From: Arthrobacter sp. 9AX
Lineage (GTDB): Bacteria; Actinomycetota; Actinomycetes; Actinomycetales; Micrococcaceae
DNA length: 64,000 bases
Direction: 5' to 3'
NCBI RefSeq assembly: GCF_902506095.1
Contig: NZ_LR733293.1
Span: 707,502 to 771,501 of the forward strand
Below, in pieces: positions 42,270 through 51,710 of the stretch. Position 1 is the first letter of the stretch, and each line of letters begins with the position of its first letter. The position numbers and the translations under genes were made by a program. The notes below the pieces were generated by a model. That model did no database searches, was not told the origin of the DNA, and saw only the letters and a list, made by a program, of their open reading frames with translations.

Positions 42270-43769
42270 ATGGTGCGCGAGCTTTCCCATTACGTCGGCG
42301 GCCAACACAGAGCAGGCAAGTCCGGCCGTTTCGGCGACGTTTTTGATCCCTGCACCGGCACAGTCCAGGCGCGCGTGCCGTTGGCCGGCCGGGACGAGGT
42401 GCAGTACGCCGTTGCCGCCGCCGCAAGGGCGCAGGAGGAGTGGGCGGCCATGAACCCGCAGCGCCGGGGCAGGATCCTGCTCCGGTTCGTCGACCTGGTC
42501 AACAGCGAGATGGAGGCGCTGGCACGGCTTCTGTCCTCCGAGCACGGCAAGACCCTCGCCGACTCCAGGGGAGACATACAGCGGGGCCTGGAAGTGGTGG
42601 AGTTCGCGGCCGGTGCGCCGCACCTGCTCAAAGGCGAGTTCTCCACCGATGCCGGACCCGGCATCGACATCCACTCGCTGCGGCAGCCACTGGGCGTGGT
42701 GGCTGGAATCACGCCGTTCAACTTTCCTGCCATGATCCCGCTGTGGAAATCGGGCCCGGCCCTCGCCGCCGGCAACGCCTTCATCCTGAAGCCCTCCGAG
42801 CGGGACCCCTCCGTTCCGCTGCGCCTGGCCGAGCTGTACTCCGAGGCGGGCGTCCCGGACGGCGTGTTCAGCGTGGTCAACGGGGACAAGGAGGCGGTGG
42901 ACGCGCTCCTGGAGGATCCCCGGGTCAAGGCCATCGGGTTTGTGGGATCGACGCCCATTGCCCGGTACATCTACGCCACGGCCGCTGCCCACGGGAAGCG
43001 GGCACAGTGCTTCGGCGGCGCCAAGAACCACATGGTGGTGATGCCGGACGCGGACCTGGACCAGGCCGCGGATGCCCTCATCGGTGCAGGCTATGGCTCC
43101 GCAGGGGAGCGCTGCATGGCCGTTTCGGTGGCCGTTCCGGTGGGCCCGGACACTGCCGACCGGCTGGTGGCCAGGCTGGAGGAGCGTGTCAAGGCGCTGA
43201 GGGTGGGCCACAGCCTGGACCGGGGCACAGACTTCGGTCCGGTGGTCACCGCCGCCGCGAAGGAACGGATCGAACGCTGCATCCAGGCCGGAGTGGACGA
43301 GGGTGCCTCCCTCCTGGCGGACGGCCGGGGCCTCACCGTGGAAGGGTACGAGGGCGGTTTCTGGGTTGGCCCCACCCTTTTTGACCATGTGACACCGGAG
43401 ATGGCCATCTACCGGCAGGAGATCTTCGGCCCCGTCCTCAGCGTGGTGCGGGCCGAGGACTACGATGCGGCGCTCCAGCTCTGCAGCGGGAACGAGTACG
43501 GCAACGGCGTGGCCATCTTCACCCGCGACGGCGATGCCGCCCGGGATTTCGCCAGCAGGGTGGACGTGGGCATGGTGGGCATCAACGTCCCCATCCCGGT
43601 GCCCCTGGCGTACTACACGTTCGGCGGCTGGAAGGCGTCCGGATTCGGCGACCTGAACCAGCACGGCGCGGACGCTTTCCGCTTCTACACCAGGACCAAG
43701 ACGGTCACCACGCGGTGGCCTTCAGGAATACGGCACGGGGCCAGCTTCGTGATGCCGGAAGGAAGTTGA
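42270..43769 (+). CDS. mmsA: CoA-acylating methylmalonate-semialdehyde dehydrogenase
   Basis: A 499-aa aldehyde dehydrogenase. ITPFNFPAMIPLWKSGPALA, the IGFVGSTPIARYIYATAAAHGKR block, catalytic C282 in GSAGERCMAVS and the end motif TFGGWKASGFGDLNQHG match MmsA rather than generic aldehyde dehydrogenases (it lacks the general base Glu of those enzymes, as MmsA does). It converts methylmalonate semialdehyde to propionyl-CoA in valine degradation. First gene of a four-gene operon; its stop overlaps the next start (TGATG). Confidence 0.94.
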   Translation: MVRELSHYVGGQHRAGKSGRFGDVFDPCTGTVQARVPLAGRDEVQYAVAAAARAQEEWAAMNPQRRGRILLRFVDLVNSEMEALARLLSSEHGKTLADSRGDIQRGLEVVEFAAGAPHLLKGEFSTDAGPGIDIHSLRQPLGVVAGITPFNFPAMIPLWKSGPALAAGNAFILKPSERDPSVPLRLAELYSEAGVPDGVFSVVNGDKEAVDALLEDPRVKAIGFVGSTPIARYIYATAAAHGKRAQCFGGAKNHMVVMPDADLDQAADALIGAGYGSAGERCMAVSVAVPVGPDTADRLVARLEERVKALRVGHSLDRGTDFGPVVTAAAKERIERCIQAGVDEGASLLADGRGLTVEGYEGGFWVGPTLFDHVTPEMAIYRQEIFGPVLSVVRAEDYDAALQLCSGNEYGNGVAIFTRDGDAARDFASRVDVGMVGINVPIPVPLAYYTFGGWKASGFGDLNQHGADAFRFYTRTKTVTTRWPSGIRHGASFVMPEGS

Positions 43770-44860
43770 TGACTGACGTTGCGGAAACCGGAGCGGACAC
43801 CACTGCCGAGGTGCTCTTTGAGCGCCGCGGGCGGCTGGGCATAGCCACCCTCAACAGGCCCCGGGCGGTGAACGCGCTGACAGCCGGGATGGTAGGCGCG
43901 CTCCTGGACCAGCTCACCGCGTGGGCGGACGACGACGGCGTCGCCATGGTTTTAGTGCGCGGCTCCGGGGAACGCGGGCTGTGTGCCGGCGGCGACATTG
44001 TGGCCATCTACGAGGACATCCCCGCCGGCGGCGGGAAAACCGCGGACTTCTGGCAGACGGAGTACCGGCTGAATGCGCTGATTGCCCGCTACCCCAAGCC
44101 CTATGTGGCCCTCATGGACGGACTGGTACTGGGTGGCGGGGTGGGGATCTCAGCCCACGGCTCGGTACGGGTGGTCACCGAGCGCACGCGGATGGGCATG
44201 CCGGAGACCACGATCGGTTTTGCGCCCGACGTCGGCGGGACCCTGTTGTTGTCCCGCGCGCCGGGGGAAGCGGGAACCCACGCGGCGCTGACCGGCGCCC
44301 ACCTGGGCGCAGCGGACGCGCTGTACCTGGGACTCGCCGACCACTTTGTTCCGTCCGACAGGCTCCCGGAACTGACGGAGGCGCTGGGAAACGAAAATCC
44401 GGACGACGCCGTCGTACGGTACAGCGAGGCCGCCCCGCCCTCGGAACTTGAACAGCAACGGGACTGGATCGACAGCTGCTACGCGTCCGATGATGCCGGG
44501 GAGATCGTCCGGCGGCTCCGGAGCTTTGACAGCGAAGACGGCGGGGCTGCCCGGGCGGCCGCCGACCTCATCGAGGCGAAGTCACCCACATCCGTGAAGG
44601 TCACGCTGGCATCGTTGCGGCGGGTCAGGGGCCTGACCCTGGATGAAGCCCTGGCGCAGGAGTACCGGGTGGGGCTGCGGTTCCTGGCGGCGCCTGACTT
44701 CCGTGAAGGCATCCGGGCGCAGGTGGTGGACAAGGACCGCACGCCGCGCTGGAACCCGCCTACCCTCGCGGAGGTGCGGCCCGACCAGGTGGAGCGCTTT
44801 TTTGAGCCGTTGGGCAGCAGGGAATTGGACCTTGGGGTGAAGGAGACGGACCATGCCTGA
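43769..44860 (+). CDS. 3-hydroxyisobutyryl-CoA hydrolase (crotonase family)
   Basis: ATG 43769 gives 363 aa. GLCAGGDIVAIYED, VLGGGVGISAHGS and MPETTIGFAPDVGGTLLLSRAPG are the HIBYL-CoA hydrolase versions of the crotonase motifs, and the length (longer than 260-aa hydratases) agrees. It releases 3-hydroxyisobutyrate in valine breakdown. Overlaps mmsA by one base and mmsB by eight. Confidence 0.9.
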   Translation: MTDVAETGADTTAEVLFERRGRLGIATLNRPRAVNALTAGMVGALLDQLTAWADDDGVAMVLVRGSGERGLCAGGDIVAIYEDIPAGGGKTADFWQTEYRLNALIARYPKPYVALMDGLVLGGGVGISAHGSVRVVTERTRMGMPETTIGFAPDVGGTLLLSRAPGEAGTHAALTGAHLGAADALYLGLADHFVPSDRLPELTEALGNENPDDAVVRYSEAAPPSELEQQRDWIDSCYASDDAGEIVRRLRSFDSEDGGAARAAADLIEAKSPTSVKVTLASLRRVRGLTLDEALAQEYRVGLRFLAAPDFREGIRAQVVDKDRTPRWNPPTLAEVRPDQVERFFEPLGSRELDLGVKETDHA

Positions 44861-45872
44861 GAAACAGGCCATCGCGTTCCTGGGCCTTGGCCACATGGGC
44901 GGACCCATGGCAGTGAACCTGGTCAAGGGCGGCTACGCCGTGGCAGGTTTCGACGTGGTGCCGGCGGCCCTTGATGCCGCACGTGAGCACGGGATACCCG
45001 TTTCTGCCGGCGCCGCTGAAACCGTGTCCGGGGCGGACGTGGTCCTCACCATGTTCCCCAGCGGCCAACATGTACTGGACGCCTACCTGGGCACCGGCGG
45101 GCAGCCCGGTCTGCTGGCCGCGGCCGCCCCCGGGACCATGTTCCTGGACTGCTCCACCATTAATGTTGACGAAGCGCGCGAAGCGGCAAGGCTGGCCATC
45201 GACGCCGGCCACCGTGCGGTGGACGCCCCCGTTTCGGGCGGGGTGGTGGGTGCCGAAGCCGGGACGCTGACATTCATGGTGGGAGGCGGGCCGGAGGATT
45301 TCGAGGCCGTGCGCCCCCTGCTTGAGGTGATGGGCAAGCGGGTGGTCCACTGCGGCGGCCACGGGGCGGGCCAGGCCGCCAAGATCTGCAACAACCTGAT
45401 CCTGGGCGCCTCCATGATCGCCGTCAGCGAGGCCTTTGTGCTGGGGGAGAAGCTGGGCCTGAGCCACCAGGCACTCTTTGACGTGGCATCGGCGGCGTCC
45501 GGGCAGTGCTGGGCCCTCACCACCAACTGCCCGGTGCCGGGCCCGGTCCCCACCAGCCCGGCGAACCGCGATTACCAGCCCGGCTTTGCCGGAGCCCTGA
45601 TGGCCAAGGACCTCAAACTCGCCGTCAATGCACTGCGCGGCACCGGGGTGGCGGCCCGGGTGGGACCGCTCGCTGCCGAAATCTACGATATGTTTGCCGC
45701 GGAAGGCGGTGCCGCGCGGGACTTCTCGGCGATCATCACGGACATCCGGGACAAATCCGCTGCCCGGGACGGCGCAGGAAACAAGCCGGCGGGCAGTGCC
45801 GGCAGCGCCCCCGGCACGGCATCAAACAAAGCAACACCCAATGCAGCACAGGACGACGGGAGCCCCGAATGA
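44853..45872 (+). CDS. mmsB: 3-hydroxyisobutyrate dehydrogenase
   Basis: A 339-aa NAD(P)-dependent beta-hydroxyacid dehydrogenase. [17 protein letters not shown] (Rossmann), [22 protein letters not shown] (substrate loop) and [15 protein letters not shown] with the catalytic Lys are present. It oxidises 3-hydroxyisobutyrate to methylmalonate semialdehyde, the MmsA substrate. A Gly/Ala/Ser-rich low-complexity tail of about 40 residues follows the enzyme domain, which is unusual for the family. Confidence 0.93.
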   Translation: MPEKQAIAFLGLGHMGGPMAVNLVKGGYAVAGFDVVPAALDAAREHGIPVSAGAAETVSGADVVLTMFPSGQHVLDAYLGTGGQPGLLAAAAPGTMFLDCSTINVDEAREAARLAIDAGHRAVDAPVSGGVVGAEAGTLTFMVGGGPEDFEAVRPLLEVMGKRVVHCGGHGAGQAAKICNNLILGASMIAVSEAFVLGEKLGLSHQALFDVASAASGQCWALTTNCPVPGPVPTSPANRDYQPGFAGALMAKDLKLAVNALRGTGVAARVGPLAAEIYDMFAAEGGAARDFSAIITDIRDKSAARDGAGNKPAGSAGSAPGTASNKATPNAAQDDGSPE

Positions 45873-46645
45873 CGGAATACACGAACATCCTTGTGGAACA
45901 GCGGGGCCGGGTAGGGCTGGTGACGCTGAACCGGCCGCAGGCGCTGAACGCCCTGAACAAGGCCACCATGGAGGAGCTCGTGCAGGCTGTCCGCGGAATG
46001 GATTCCGATCCCGGGGTGGGGGCCGTGGTTATTACCGGCTCCAGCAAGGCCTTCGCTGCGGGCGCCGACATCAAGGAGATGGCGGCGCAGGGTTACATGG
46101 ACATGTACGCTGCCGACTGGTTCCGCGGCTGGGAGGACTTCACCAGGCTCCGCATTCCCACTATTGCGGCCGTCTCCGGGTTCGCGCTGGGCGGCGGCTG
46201 CGAACTGGCCATGATGTGCGATCTCATCATCGCCGGGGACAACGCCAAGTTCGGCCAACCCGAGATCAACCTGGGCGTACTGCCCGGCATGGGCGGCTCC
46301 CAGCGGCTCACCCGGGCAGTGGGCAAGGCCAAAGCAATGGATTTGATCCTGACAGGCCGGTTCATTGGGGCGGAGGAAGCTGACAGGTGCGGACTGGTGT
46401 CCCGCGTGGTTCCTGCCGAGGACGTGGTGGACGAAGCCGTCAAGGTTGCGGAAGTGATCGCGTCCAAGTCCAAGCCGGTGGCCATGGTGGCCAAGGAAGC
46501 CGTGAACGCGGCCTTCGAGACCGGGCTCGCGCAGGGCGTGGTGTTCGAGCGCCGGCTTTTCCACTCGCTCTTTGCCACCGAAGACCAGAAGGAAGGCATG
46601 GCGGCGTTCACGGAGAAGCGCGAGCCAGTGTTCAGGCACCGCTGA
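45869..46645 (+). CDS. Enoyl-CoA hydratase
   Basis: ATG 45869, inside the mmsB stop, gives 258 aa. AAGADIKEM (oxyanion hole), [17 protein letters not shown] (first catalytic Glu) and [20 protein letters not shown] (second Glu) are the standard short-chain enoyl-CoA hydratase motifs. It hydrates methacrylyl-CoA or other enoyl-CoAs; with the three upstream genes it completes the lower valine pathway. Confidence 0.93.
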   Translation: MTEYTNILVEQRGRVGLVTLNRPQALNALNKATMEELVQAVRGMDSDPGVGAVVITGSSKAFAAGADIKEMAAQGYMDMYAADWFRGWEDFTRLRIPTIAAVSGFALGGGCELAMMCDLIIAGDNAKFGQPEINLGVLPGMGGSQRLTRAVGKAKAMDLILTGRFIGAEEADRCGLVSRVVPAEDVVDEAVKVAEVIASKSKPVAMVAKEAVNAAFETGLAQGVVFERRLFHSLFATEDQKEGMAAFTEKREPVFRHR

Positions 46646-46720
46646 CCCGGCCCCCAGCTTTCGCCCAGCTGCGTAGGGTAGACAGGGCTCGGCAGCTGTG
46701 GAAATGGGAGGGGATCTTGT

Positions 46721-47374
46721 ATGTGGGGAACGGCGGCGGGGGCAGGCGGCTCGGCGGACAATCTGACCGGGCTGGTGGGCGTCGCTGCCCGGGGCATCGA
46801 GCAGTTGGGGGAATGGGGCGTCGGGCTCTTCACCCTGGCGGAGACAGTGGTGCCGCCCATTCCCAGTGAGGTGATCCTGCCGTTGGCTGGATACCTTGCC
46901 CGGCAAGGCTCCCTGAACCTGGTCCTGGTCTTCGTCACCAGCACCCTCGGCGCCTACCTGGGTGCGCTTTTCCTGTATTGGCTGGGGGCCAGACTTGGAC
47001 TTGAACGGTCCATCCGCGGGCTCGCCAGGCTTCCCCTGGTGGACCGGGAAGACTTTGAACACGCTGCGGACTGGTTCCGCCACCACGGCAGGTCGTCCAT
47101 TTTCTTCGGCAGGCTGCTGCCCGGTGTGCGCAGCCTGATTTCCCTTCCGGCAGGGGCTGCCGCCATGCCGCTGGGCATGTTCAGCATCTACACACTCGCA
47201 GGCAGTGGGCTCTGGAACGGGTTGCTGCTGGGACTCGGGTACCTGCTGGGCACCCAATACCGGCTCATCGAGGAGTACTCCCGTTTCCTGAACTACGCGG
47301 TCTATGCCGGCCTGGCGGCGGCCCTGGTGCTGCTCGTTGCCCGGCGGATCAGGCGCGCCAAGGCATCCCGCTGA
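46721..47374 (+). CDS. DedA family (SNARE-associated/VTT) membrane protein
   Basis: A 217-aa protein with four to five helices. ETVVPPIPSEVILPLAGYLA, FFGRLLPGVRSLISLPAGAAAMP and the GSGLWNGLLLGLGYLLG segment are DedA motifs (the RxxPxxR-type region near residue 115-125). DedA proteins act as lipid scramblases or undecaprenyl phosphate carriers. Convergent with marR. Confidence 0.9.
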   Translation: MWGTAAGAGGSADNLTGLVGVAARGIEQLGEWGVGLFTLAETVVPPIPSEVILPLAGYLARQGSLNLVLVFVTSTLGAYLGALFLYWLGARLGLERSIRGLARLPLVDREDFEHAADWFRHHGRSSIFFGRLLPGVRSLISLPAGAAAMPLGMFSIYTLAGSGLWNGLLLGLGYLLGTQYRLIEEYSRFLNYAVYAGLAAALVLLVARRIRRAKASR

Positions 47375-47391
47375 CCCTTCTTCCTGACCGC

Positions 47392-47901
47392 TCAGGAATC
47401 CATGAAGTCGCCGGCGTTCCGGCGGAAATCCCCCAGGATCCGGATCAGCTGGTCGATGTCTCCCGGCCCGAAGCCTGAGGCGCTGAACACCTCGGCGTTC
47501 AGTGCCGTCGTCGAACGTTTCGCCAGGGTGCGGCCCTCGCTGGTGAGCTCCACCAGTGTGGTGCGGCCGTCGGTAGGATGCGGCGAGCGGCGCACCAGGC
47601 CGGCATCCTGCAGCCGGTCCACCGCGTTGGTGATGGAGGTGAGGTGGACCTGGAGGAGCGTGCTGGCCTTCTTCATGGGTAGGGACCCGTTCCTGGCGAA
47701 GCTCAACAGGGCCAGCAGTTCGTAGCGGGCGAAGGTCAGCCCAAAAGGCTTCAGCACCACTTCGATCCGGGCGAGCAGGATCTGCTGGGTCCGCATGATG
47801 GCGGTGATGGCTGCCATGGGCGCGGCAACCTCCGCCCAGCCATGGTCCTCCCAGTTGCGGCGGGCATCGGCAATGGGGTCGCGGGGGAGCGGAGTGCCCA
47901 T
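47392..47901 (-). CDS. MarR family transcriptional regulator
   Basis: A 169-aa winged-helix regulator: LTFARYELLALLSFARNG, then the recognition helix region LLQVHLTSITNAVDRLQDAGLVRR and wing SPHPTDGRTTLVELTSEG. It is divergent from the acyl-CoA dehydrogenase gene and likely controls it, with an acyl-CoA or aromatic ligand as effector. Confidence 0.92.
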   Translation of the reverse strand: MGTPLPRDPIADARRNWEDHGWAEVAAPMAAITAIMRTQQILLARIEVVLKPFGLTFARYELLALLSFARNGSLPMKKASTLLQVHLTSITNAVDRLQDAGLVRRSPHPTDGRTTLVELTSEGRTLAKRSTTALNAEVFSASGFGPGDIDQLIRILGDFRRNAGDFMDS

Positions 47902-48005
47902 GGCCAGCCTTTCGCCGTGTGATGCGCCTCACTTATTGGTGGACCTGTGCAATATACTAGGACATCCAATGGTCGGTGGAGCGGTCCGGCAGAGTGAGGG
48001 GATTG
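47902..48005. promoter_or_regulatory. Divergent promoter and possible MarR site
   Basis: TATACT at 47954-47959 is a near-consensus -10. ATTGGT at 47935-47940 and TCCAAT at 47965-47970 form an inverted pair flanking it and could be MarR half-sites. Both are short, so confidence is limited. Confidence 0.4.
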
Positions 48006-49196
48006 ATGCCCGTGCAGCCTGCGGGAAAAGGCGAGGCACTGCCCTTCCCTGATGCGGACCTGATGTACGTCGTGGACCTCCTGGCGCCCCCTGAACGCGA
48101 TAGGTACTTCAGGATCCGCCAGTTTCTCCAGTCCTCGGTCCGGCAGCAGTCCATCGAGTACTGGAACCGGGAAGAGTTCCCCTTCGGCCTCCTGGCGGAC
48201 CTGGGAAAACATGGCCTCGGAGCCCTCCAGCTGGATGGCAGTTCCACCCTGTTCAAGGGCCTGATGTACGTGGAGCTGGCCCGGGCGGATGTGTCCCTTT
48301 CGGCTCTGGCCGGGATCCACAATGAGCTCATCCTCGGAATGATCAGCGAACTGGGGTCGGAGGAGCAGAAGGCGCGGTGGCTGCCAGGCCTGAAAACATT
48401 CGGCCAGCTGGGAGCCTTCGCGCTGACGGAACCGGACCACGGCTCGGACATTGCCGGCGGGCTGGAAACGTCAGCCAGGCGCGACGGCGGCGAATGGGTC
48501 CTCAATGGTGCGAAGCGGTGGATCGGAGCGGCCACCATCGCCGATTTCGCCCTCGTCTGGGCACGGGATGTGGCCGACGGCGAAATCAAGGGCTTCATCG
48601 TGGAGACGGACACACCCGGCTATGCGGCCACCAGGATCGCCAACAAAATCGGCCTGCGGATCATGCAGAATGCGGACATCGTGCTGGAGGATGTCCGGAT
48701 CCCGGCGGCCAGCCTCCTGCCCGGGGCCACGAGCTTCGCGAGGACAAACGACCTGCTCCGGGACTCCCGCGCCTGGGTAGGCTGGCAGGGGGCGGGAATC
48801 CAGCTGGCTGCCTTCGACGTCGCCCGCGCCTATGCCCTGAACCGGCGGCAGTTCGGCAGGGAGCTCGCCGCATTCCAGCTGGTCCAGCAGCAGCTCGCCG
48901 ACATGCTGGGCAATGCCTCCGCCTCCCTGGCGCTGATGGCACAGCTGGCGCAGGTCCAGCAGGACGGGAAGCTGGAGATGGTGCAGGCCGCCATGGCCAA
49001 GGCCACAGTCACCCGGCTGGCCCGCGCCTCGGTGGCCATGGGCCGCTCACTTCTGGGCGGCAACGGCATCAGCAGCGACTACGAAATGGGCAAGCTCTTC
49101 GGCGACGCCGAAATCCTTTACACCTACGAGGGCAGCTACGAAATCAACTCACTCATCGTGGGCCGGGCCGTCACCGGAAGATCGGCCTTCCACTAG
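48006..49196 (+). CDS. Acyl-CoA dehydrogenase, glutaryl-CoA dehydrogenase-like
   Basis: ATG 48006 behind GAGGGGA gives 396 aa. ALTEPDHGSDIAGGLETSA, LNGAKRWIGAATIADFALVWAR and the catalytic Glu in LYTYEGSYEINSLIVGR follow the glutaryl-CoA dehydrogenase branch more than short-chain dehydrogenases. It oxidises an acyl-CoA (glutaryl- or branched-chain) with FAD. No electron-transfer flavoprotein is nearby. Divergent MarR gene is the probable regulator. Confidence 0.88.
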   Translation: MPVQPAGKGEALPFPDADLMYVVDLLAPPERDRYFRIRQFLQSSVRQQSIEYWNREEFPFGLLADLGKHGLGALQLDGSSTLFKGLMYVELARADVSLSALAGIHNELILGMISELGSEEQKARWLPGLKTFGQLGAFALTEPDHGSDIAGGLETSARRDGGEWVLNGAKRWIGAATIADFALVWARDVADGEIKGFIVETDTPGYAATRIANKIGLRIMQNADIVLEDVRIPAASLLPGATSFARTNDLLRDSRAWVGWQGAGIQLAAFDVARAYALNRRQFGRELAAFQLVQQQLADMLGNASASLALMAQLAQVQQDGKLEMVQAAMAKATVTRLARASVAMGRSLLGGNGISSDYEMGKLFGDAEILYTYEGSYEINSLIVGRAVTGRSAFH

Positions 49197-49248
49197 CAAC
49201 CCTGCAGGGGCTGGCCGTTGTCCGGCCGGGCCTGCATCGGTAGCATCA

Positions 49249-49270
49249 AACACTAAGCCTGCTTAGTGTT
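49249..49270. promoter_or_regulatory. 22-bp perfect palindrome upstream of the SDR gene
   Basis: Arms AACACTAAGC and GCTTAGTGTT with a CT centre. It lies 45 bases before the SDR start, where a repressor operator would sit. The form resembles TetR-family sites; no TetR gene is in the window. Confidence 0.6.
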
Positions 49271-49314
49271 ATGCCGGGGCAGCCACGGCGGGCCACGGAC
49301 GGAAGGGATGCCGA

Positions 49315-50292
49315 ATGCGGGTCAGGAATGCTGTTGTGGTTATCACCGGCGCCTCCAGCGGGATCGGACGGGCCACGGCCCTGCGCTTCGCCGGCAAGGG
49401 AGCCCGGCTGGTCCTGGCCGCCCGCGGAGCCGAAGCGCTGGGCGCCGTTGCCGCGCAGTGCCGGAAACGCGGCGCGAAGGCCATCGCCGTCCCCACCGAC
49501 GTCACCGACGTGGCCCGGATGGAGGAACTGGCGGCCCGTGCAGTGAAGGAGTTCGGACGCCTGGATGTGTGGGTCAACAATGCCGCGGTTGGTGCTTTCG
49601 GGCTGCTGACGGATATCCCGCCCCAGGACTTCCAGCGGGTACTGGACGTCAACATTGCCGGCTACGTTAATGGCGCCAGGGCGGCGCTGCCCCGGCTGCG
49701 CGCCCAGGGATCAGGCGCTCTGATCAACGTTGCGTCCATCGTGGCGGAAGTCCCGTTGGCGTATTCCGCTTCGTATTCGATCTCCAAAGCCGCAGTGCGG
49801 GCGCTCGGCGCCGGCCTGCGCGCCGAACTGGCCCGCGAAGGCGCGGCAGGGGTGGACGTGTGCACCGTCCTGCCCGCCACCATCGACACACCCTTCTACC
49901 AGAACGCGGCCAACTTCACTGGCCGCCGCCCCATGGCGATGCCGCCCGTCTACACCGCGGAGCGGGTGGCGAAGGCCATGGTCAGGCTCGTTGAGCACCC
50001 CCGGCGGGAGGCGGTTGCGGGAGGGCTGGCCGCCCGGCTGCTGGTGCTGCTGCACAAGCTCGCGCCCGGCGTCGTCGAGGCCGCCACGGCCCGTCAGGTT
50101 GACCACCGCCAGCTGTCCCGCCGGCAGTCCGCGCCCGCGACGTCCGGCAACCTGCACCTGGCCTCGGAGGCGGTCCGCAAGCCTTCCACGGGAGGCGGCT
50201 GGCACGGACGACGGCGGACAGCGCAGCGGCGGGTAGGAACCGTGGCGGTGCTCGCCGCTGCCGGGGCCGCCGGGTGGAGGCGGCTGCGGTGA
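49315..50292 (+). CDS. Short-chain dehydrogenase/reductase
   Basis: A 325-aa SDR. The NAD(P)-binding TGASSGIG is at residues 11-18, NNAA near 88-91, and the catalytic triad S141, Y154, K158 is intact (YSISK). After the roughly 250-residue enzyme domain a basic tail of about 70 residues ends in a short hydrophobic stretch (VGTVAVLAAAGAAGW), which may hold it at the membrane. GGAAGGG lies before the ATG. The substrate is unknown. Confidence 0.9.
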   Translation: MRVRNAVVVITGASSGIGRATALRFAGKGARLVLAARGAEALGAVAAQCRKRGAKAIAVPTDVTDVARMEELAARAVKEFGRLDVWVNNAAVGAFGLLTDIPPQDFQRVLDVNIAGYVNGARAALPRLRAQGSGALINVASIVAEVPLAYSASYSISKAAVRALGAGLRAELAREGAAGVDVCTVLPATIDTPFYQNAANFTGRRPMAMPPVYTAERVAKAMVRLVEHPRREAVAGGLAARLLVLLHKLAPGVVEAATARQVDHRQLSRRQSAPATSGNLHLASEAVRKPSTGGGWHGRRRTAQRRVGTVAVLAAAGAAGWRRLR

Positions 50293-50357
50293 TGTCCGGG
50301 GGGGCGGTACCATGCCCCCTCAAGCCCCGGTGCCGCCGTCCTGGGCTGCTCCCTTTG

Positions 50358-51143
50358 CTAAAGGTTCGCTTCAGCGTAGGTGCGCAGGGCGTCCCGCACG
50401 AAGCCCGCGCCCGCTTCACCGCCGTAGTTGGCGGCGAAACGCGGATCGGCAACGTACATTTCTCCCAAGCCCAGCAGGTAGCCCTTGACGTCGCCGCCGC
50501 TTTCCGAGGCGGGAGTACCGGGGATGGACGTCAGCCACGCAACGTGCCGGCGGGCCAGGTCCTGCGCTTCGGGGCTGTCCGCTGCGAGGCCGGAGCCGGC
50601 GGCGGCGATCCAGTCGGTGCCCAGCTTCTCCGCGCGGGACTTCCACTCCTGCTTCTCCGCGGCACCCATTCCACGCCACCAGGCGTCGCTTTTCGCATAT
50701 GCGTCCTTGCCCCAGCGCTCCTCCACCTCGTCCTTGTACTGGGTGTGGTCGAAGCCGTCAAACATCTTTTCTGCCATGAGTTCGCCTCCTTCTTTCACTG
50801 TTTCGATCGTTTGCTGGACAGACAGAACCTGCCGCGCCAGGCGCTCCTGCTCCTGCCGCAGCCAGTCCAGGTGGCGGCCCAGCGCTTTGACGGCGTCTGT
50901 CTCGTGGCGGAACACCTCGGCGATGGCCGGAAGGCCCAGCCCGAGTTCCCGGAGCAGGAGGATCCGCTGCAGCTGCAGGAGTGCCGCGGCGTTGTAATAG
51001 CGGTATCCGTTGGTGCCAACACGGCTGGGCTTCAGCAGCCCGATGTCGTCATAGTGGCGCAGCGTCCGGCTTGTGGTGCCGGCCATCCGGGCAATGTCCT
51101 GGATGGACCAGTCGATGCCAGCTGCTGTTCCGGGTGCTTCCAT
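50358..51143 (-). CDS. MerR/TipAL-type transcriptional regulator
   Basis: A 261-aa regulator. The N-terminal MerR helix-turn-helix is SIQDIARMAGTTSRTLRHYDDIGLLKPSRV, then a coiled-coil dimer helix (about 85-120), then a TipAS antibiotic-recognition domain (FDGFDHTQYKDEVEERWGKDAY ...). TipAL proteins bind thiopeptide drugs and activate resistance genes; internal translation can give the binding domain alone. No exporter is adjacent. Confidence 0.9.
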   Translation of the reverse strand: MEAPGTAAGIDWSIQDIARMAGTTSRTLRHYDDIGLLKPSRVGTNGYRYYNAAALLQLQRILLLRELGLGLPAIAEVFRHETDAVKALGRHLDWLRQEQERLARQVLSVQQTIETVKEGGELMAEKMFDGFDHTQYKDEVEERWGKDAYAKSDAWWRGMGAAEKQEWKSRAEKLGTDWIAAAGSGLAADSPEAQDLARRHVAWLTSIPGTPASESGGDVKGYLLGLGEMYVADPRFAANYGGEAGAGFVRDALRTYAEANL

Positions 51144-51176
51144 GCTCCGAGCGTAGGGGTTGACGCTGCGTCAAGG

Positions 51177-51560
51177 TCAAGCAGGTTTTTCGGGGAAGCG
51201 GCGCCGCGAAGAACGCGGGCGCAGGGAGCGGGTGCGTGCCTGGGCAACGAGCCGGGTGAACGCGAAAATGAAGACCGCCTCGATCAGGAGCATCAAAGCC
51301 ACCAGCAGCCACTGTTCCCCGGCAACAAAAACGATGCACCCTGCCAGCGCAAGGATCGTTCCGAGCACCAGGGTATAGACGGCAAACCCGACGGCGACGC
51401 GGGCGCTGCGGACGCCGGTGCGGAAGCCGAAGCCCAGCGGTTCCCCGCCGGGATGGCCCGGGACACGGTCCGGCACGGCGGGCGGGAGCGCGTCGAACTC
51501 CTCCCACGGGTCCTTGCCCGCTTCGTTGCCTGGACCGTTGTCCGGGTGCTGTCCGGTCAT
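51177..51560 (-). CDS. Hypothetical two-helix membrane protein
   Basis: I start at ATG 51560 (127 aa, MTGQHPDNGPGNEAGKDPW). An acidic Pro/Gly-rich N-terminus precedes two helices (VGFAVYTLVLGTILALAGCIVFV; LLVALMLLIEAVFIFAFTRLV) and a very basic C-terminus. No known family motif. Its stop is 33 bases before the MerR gene start, so it may be cotranscribed. Confidence 0.68.
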   Translation of the reverse strand: MTGQHPDNGPGNEAGKDPWEEFDALPPAVPDRVPGHPGGEPLGFGFRTGVRSARVAVGFAVYTLVLGTILALAGCIVFVAGEQWLLVALMLLIEAVFIFAFTRLVAQARTRSLRPRSSRRRFPEKPA

Positions 51561-51625
51561 ATGCCTATTATCCCCAACCCGGGCAGCGGATACCCGCCTG
51601 CGCGGCGGGCCTTTTGGGGACAACT

Positions 51626-51667
51626 AAAAGCAGCGGCCCCTCCAACAGGTGTTGGGGAGGCCGCTGC
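51626..51667 (-). terminator. Intrinsic terminator of the cold-shock gene
   Basis: Eighteen-base imperfect arms (51630-51647 and 51650-51667; two mismatches) with a short loop; on the minus strand the stem is followed by a TTTTAG tract. It lies 44 bases after the csp stop. Confidence 0.78.
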
Positions 51668-51710
51668 CTGGCGGGATTCCTCCTGCAGGTGCGGGAGGAA
51701 AGCCGAAGCC

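Noticed and set aside
45683..47932. A 749-codon minus-strand frame across the valine genes and DedA
   Set aside because: No ribosome site or motif; lies opposite three confident genes.
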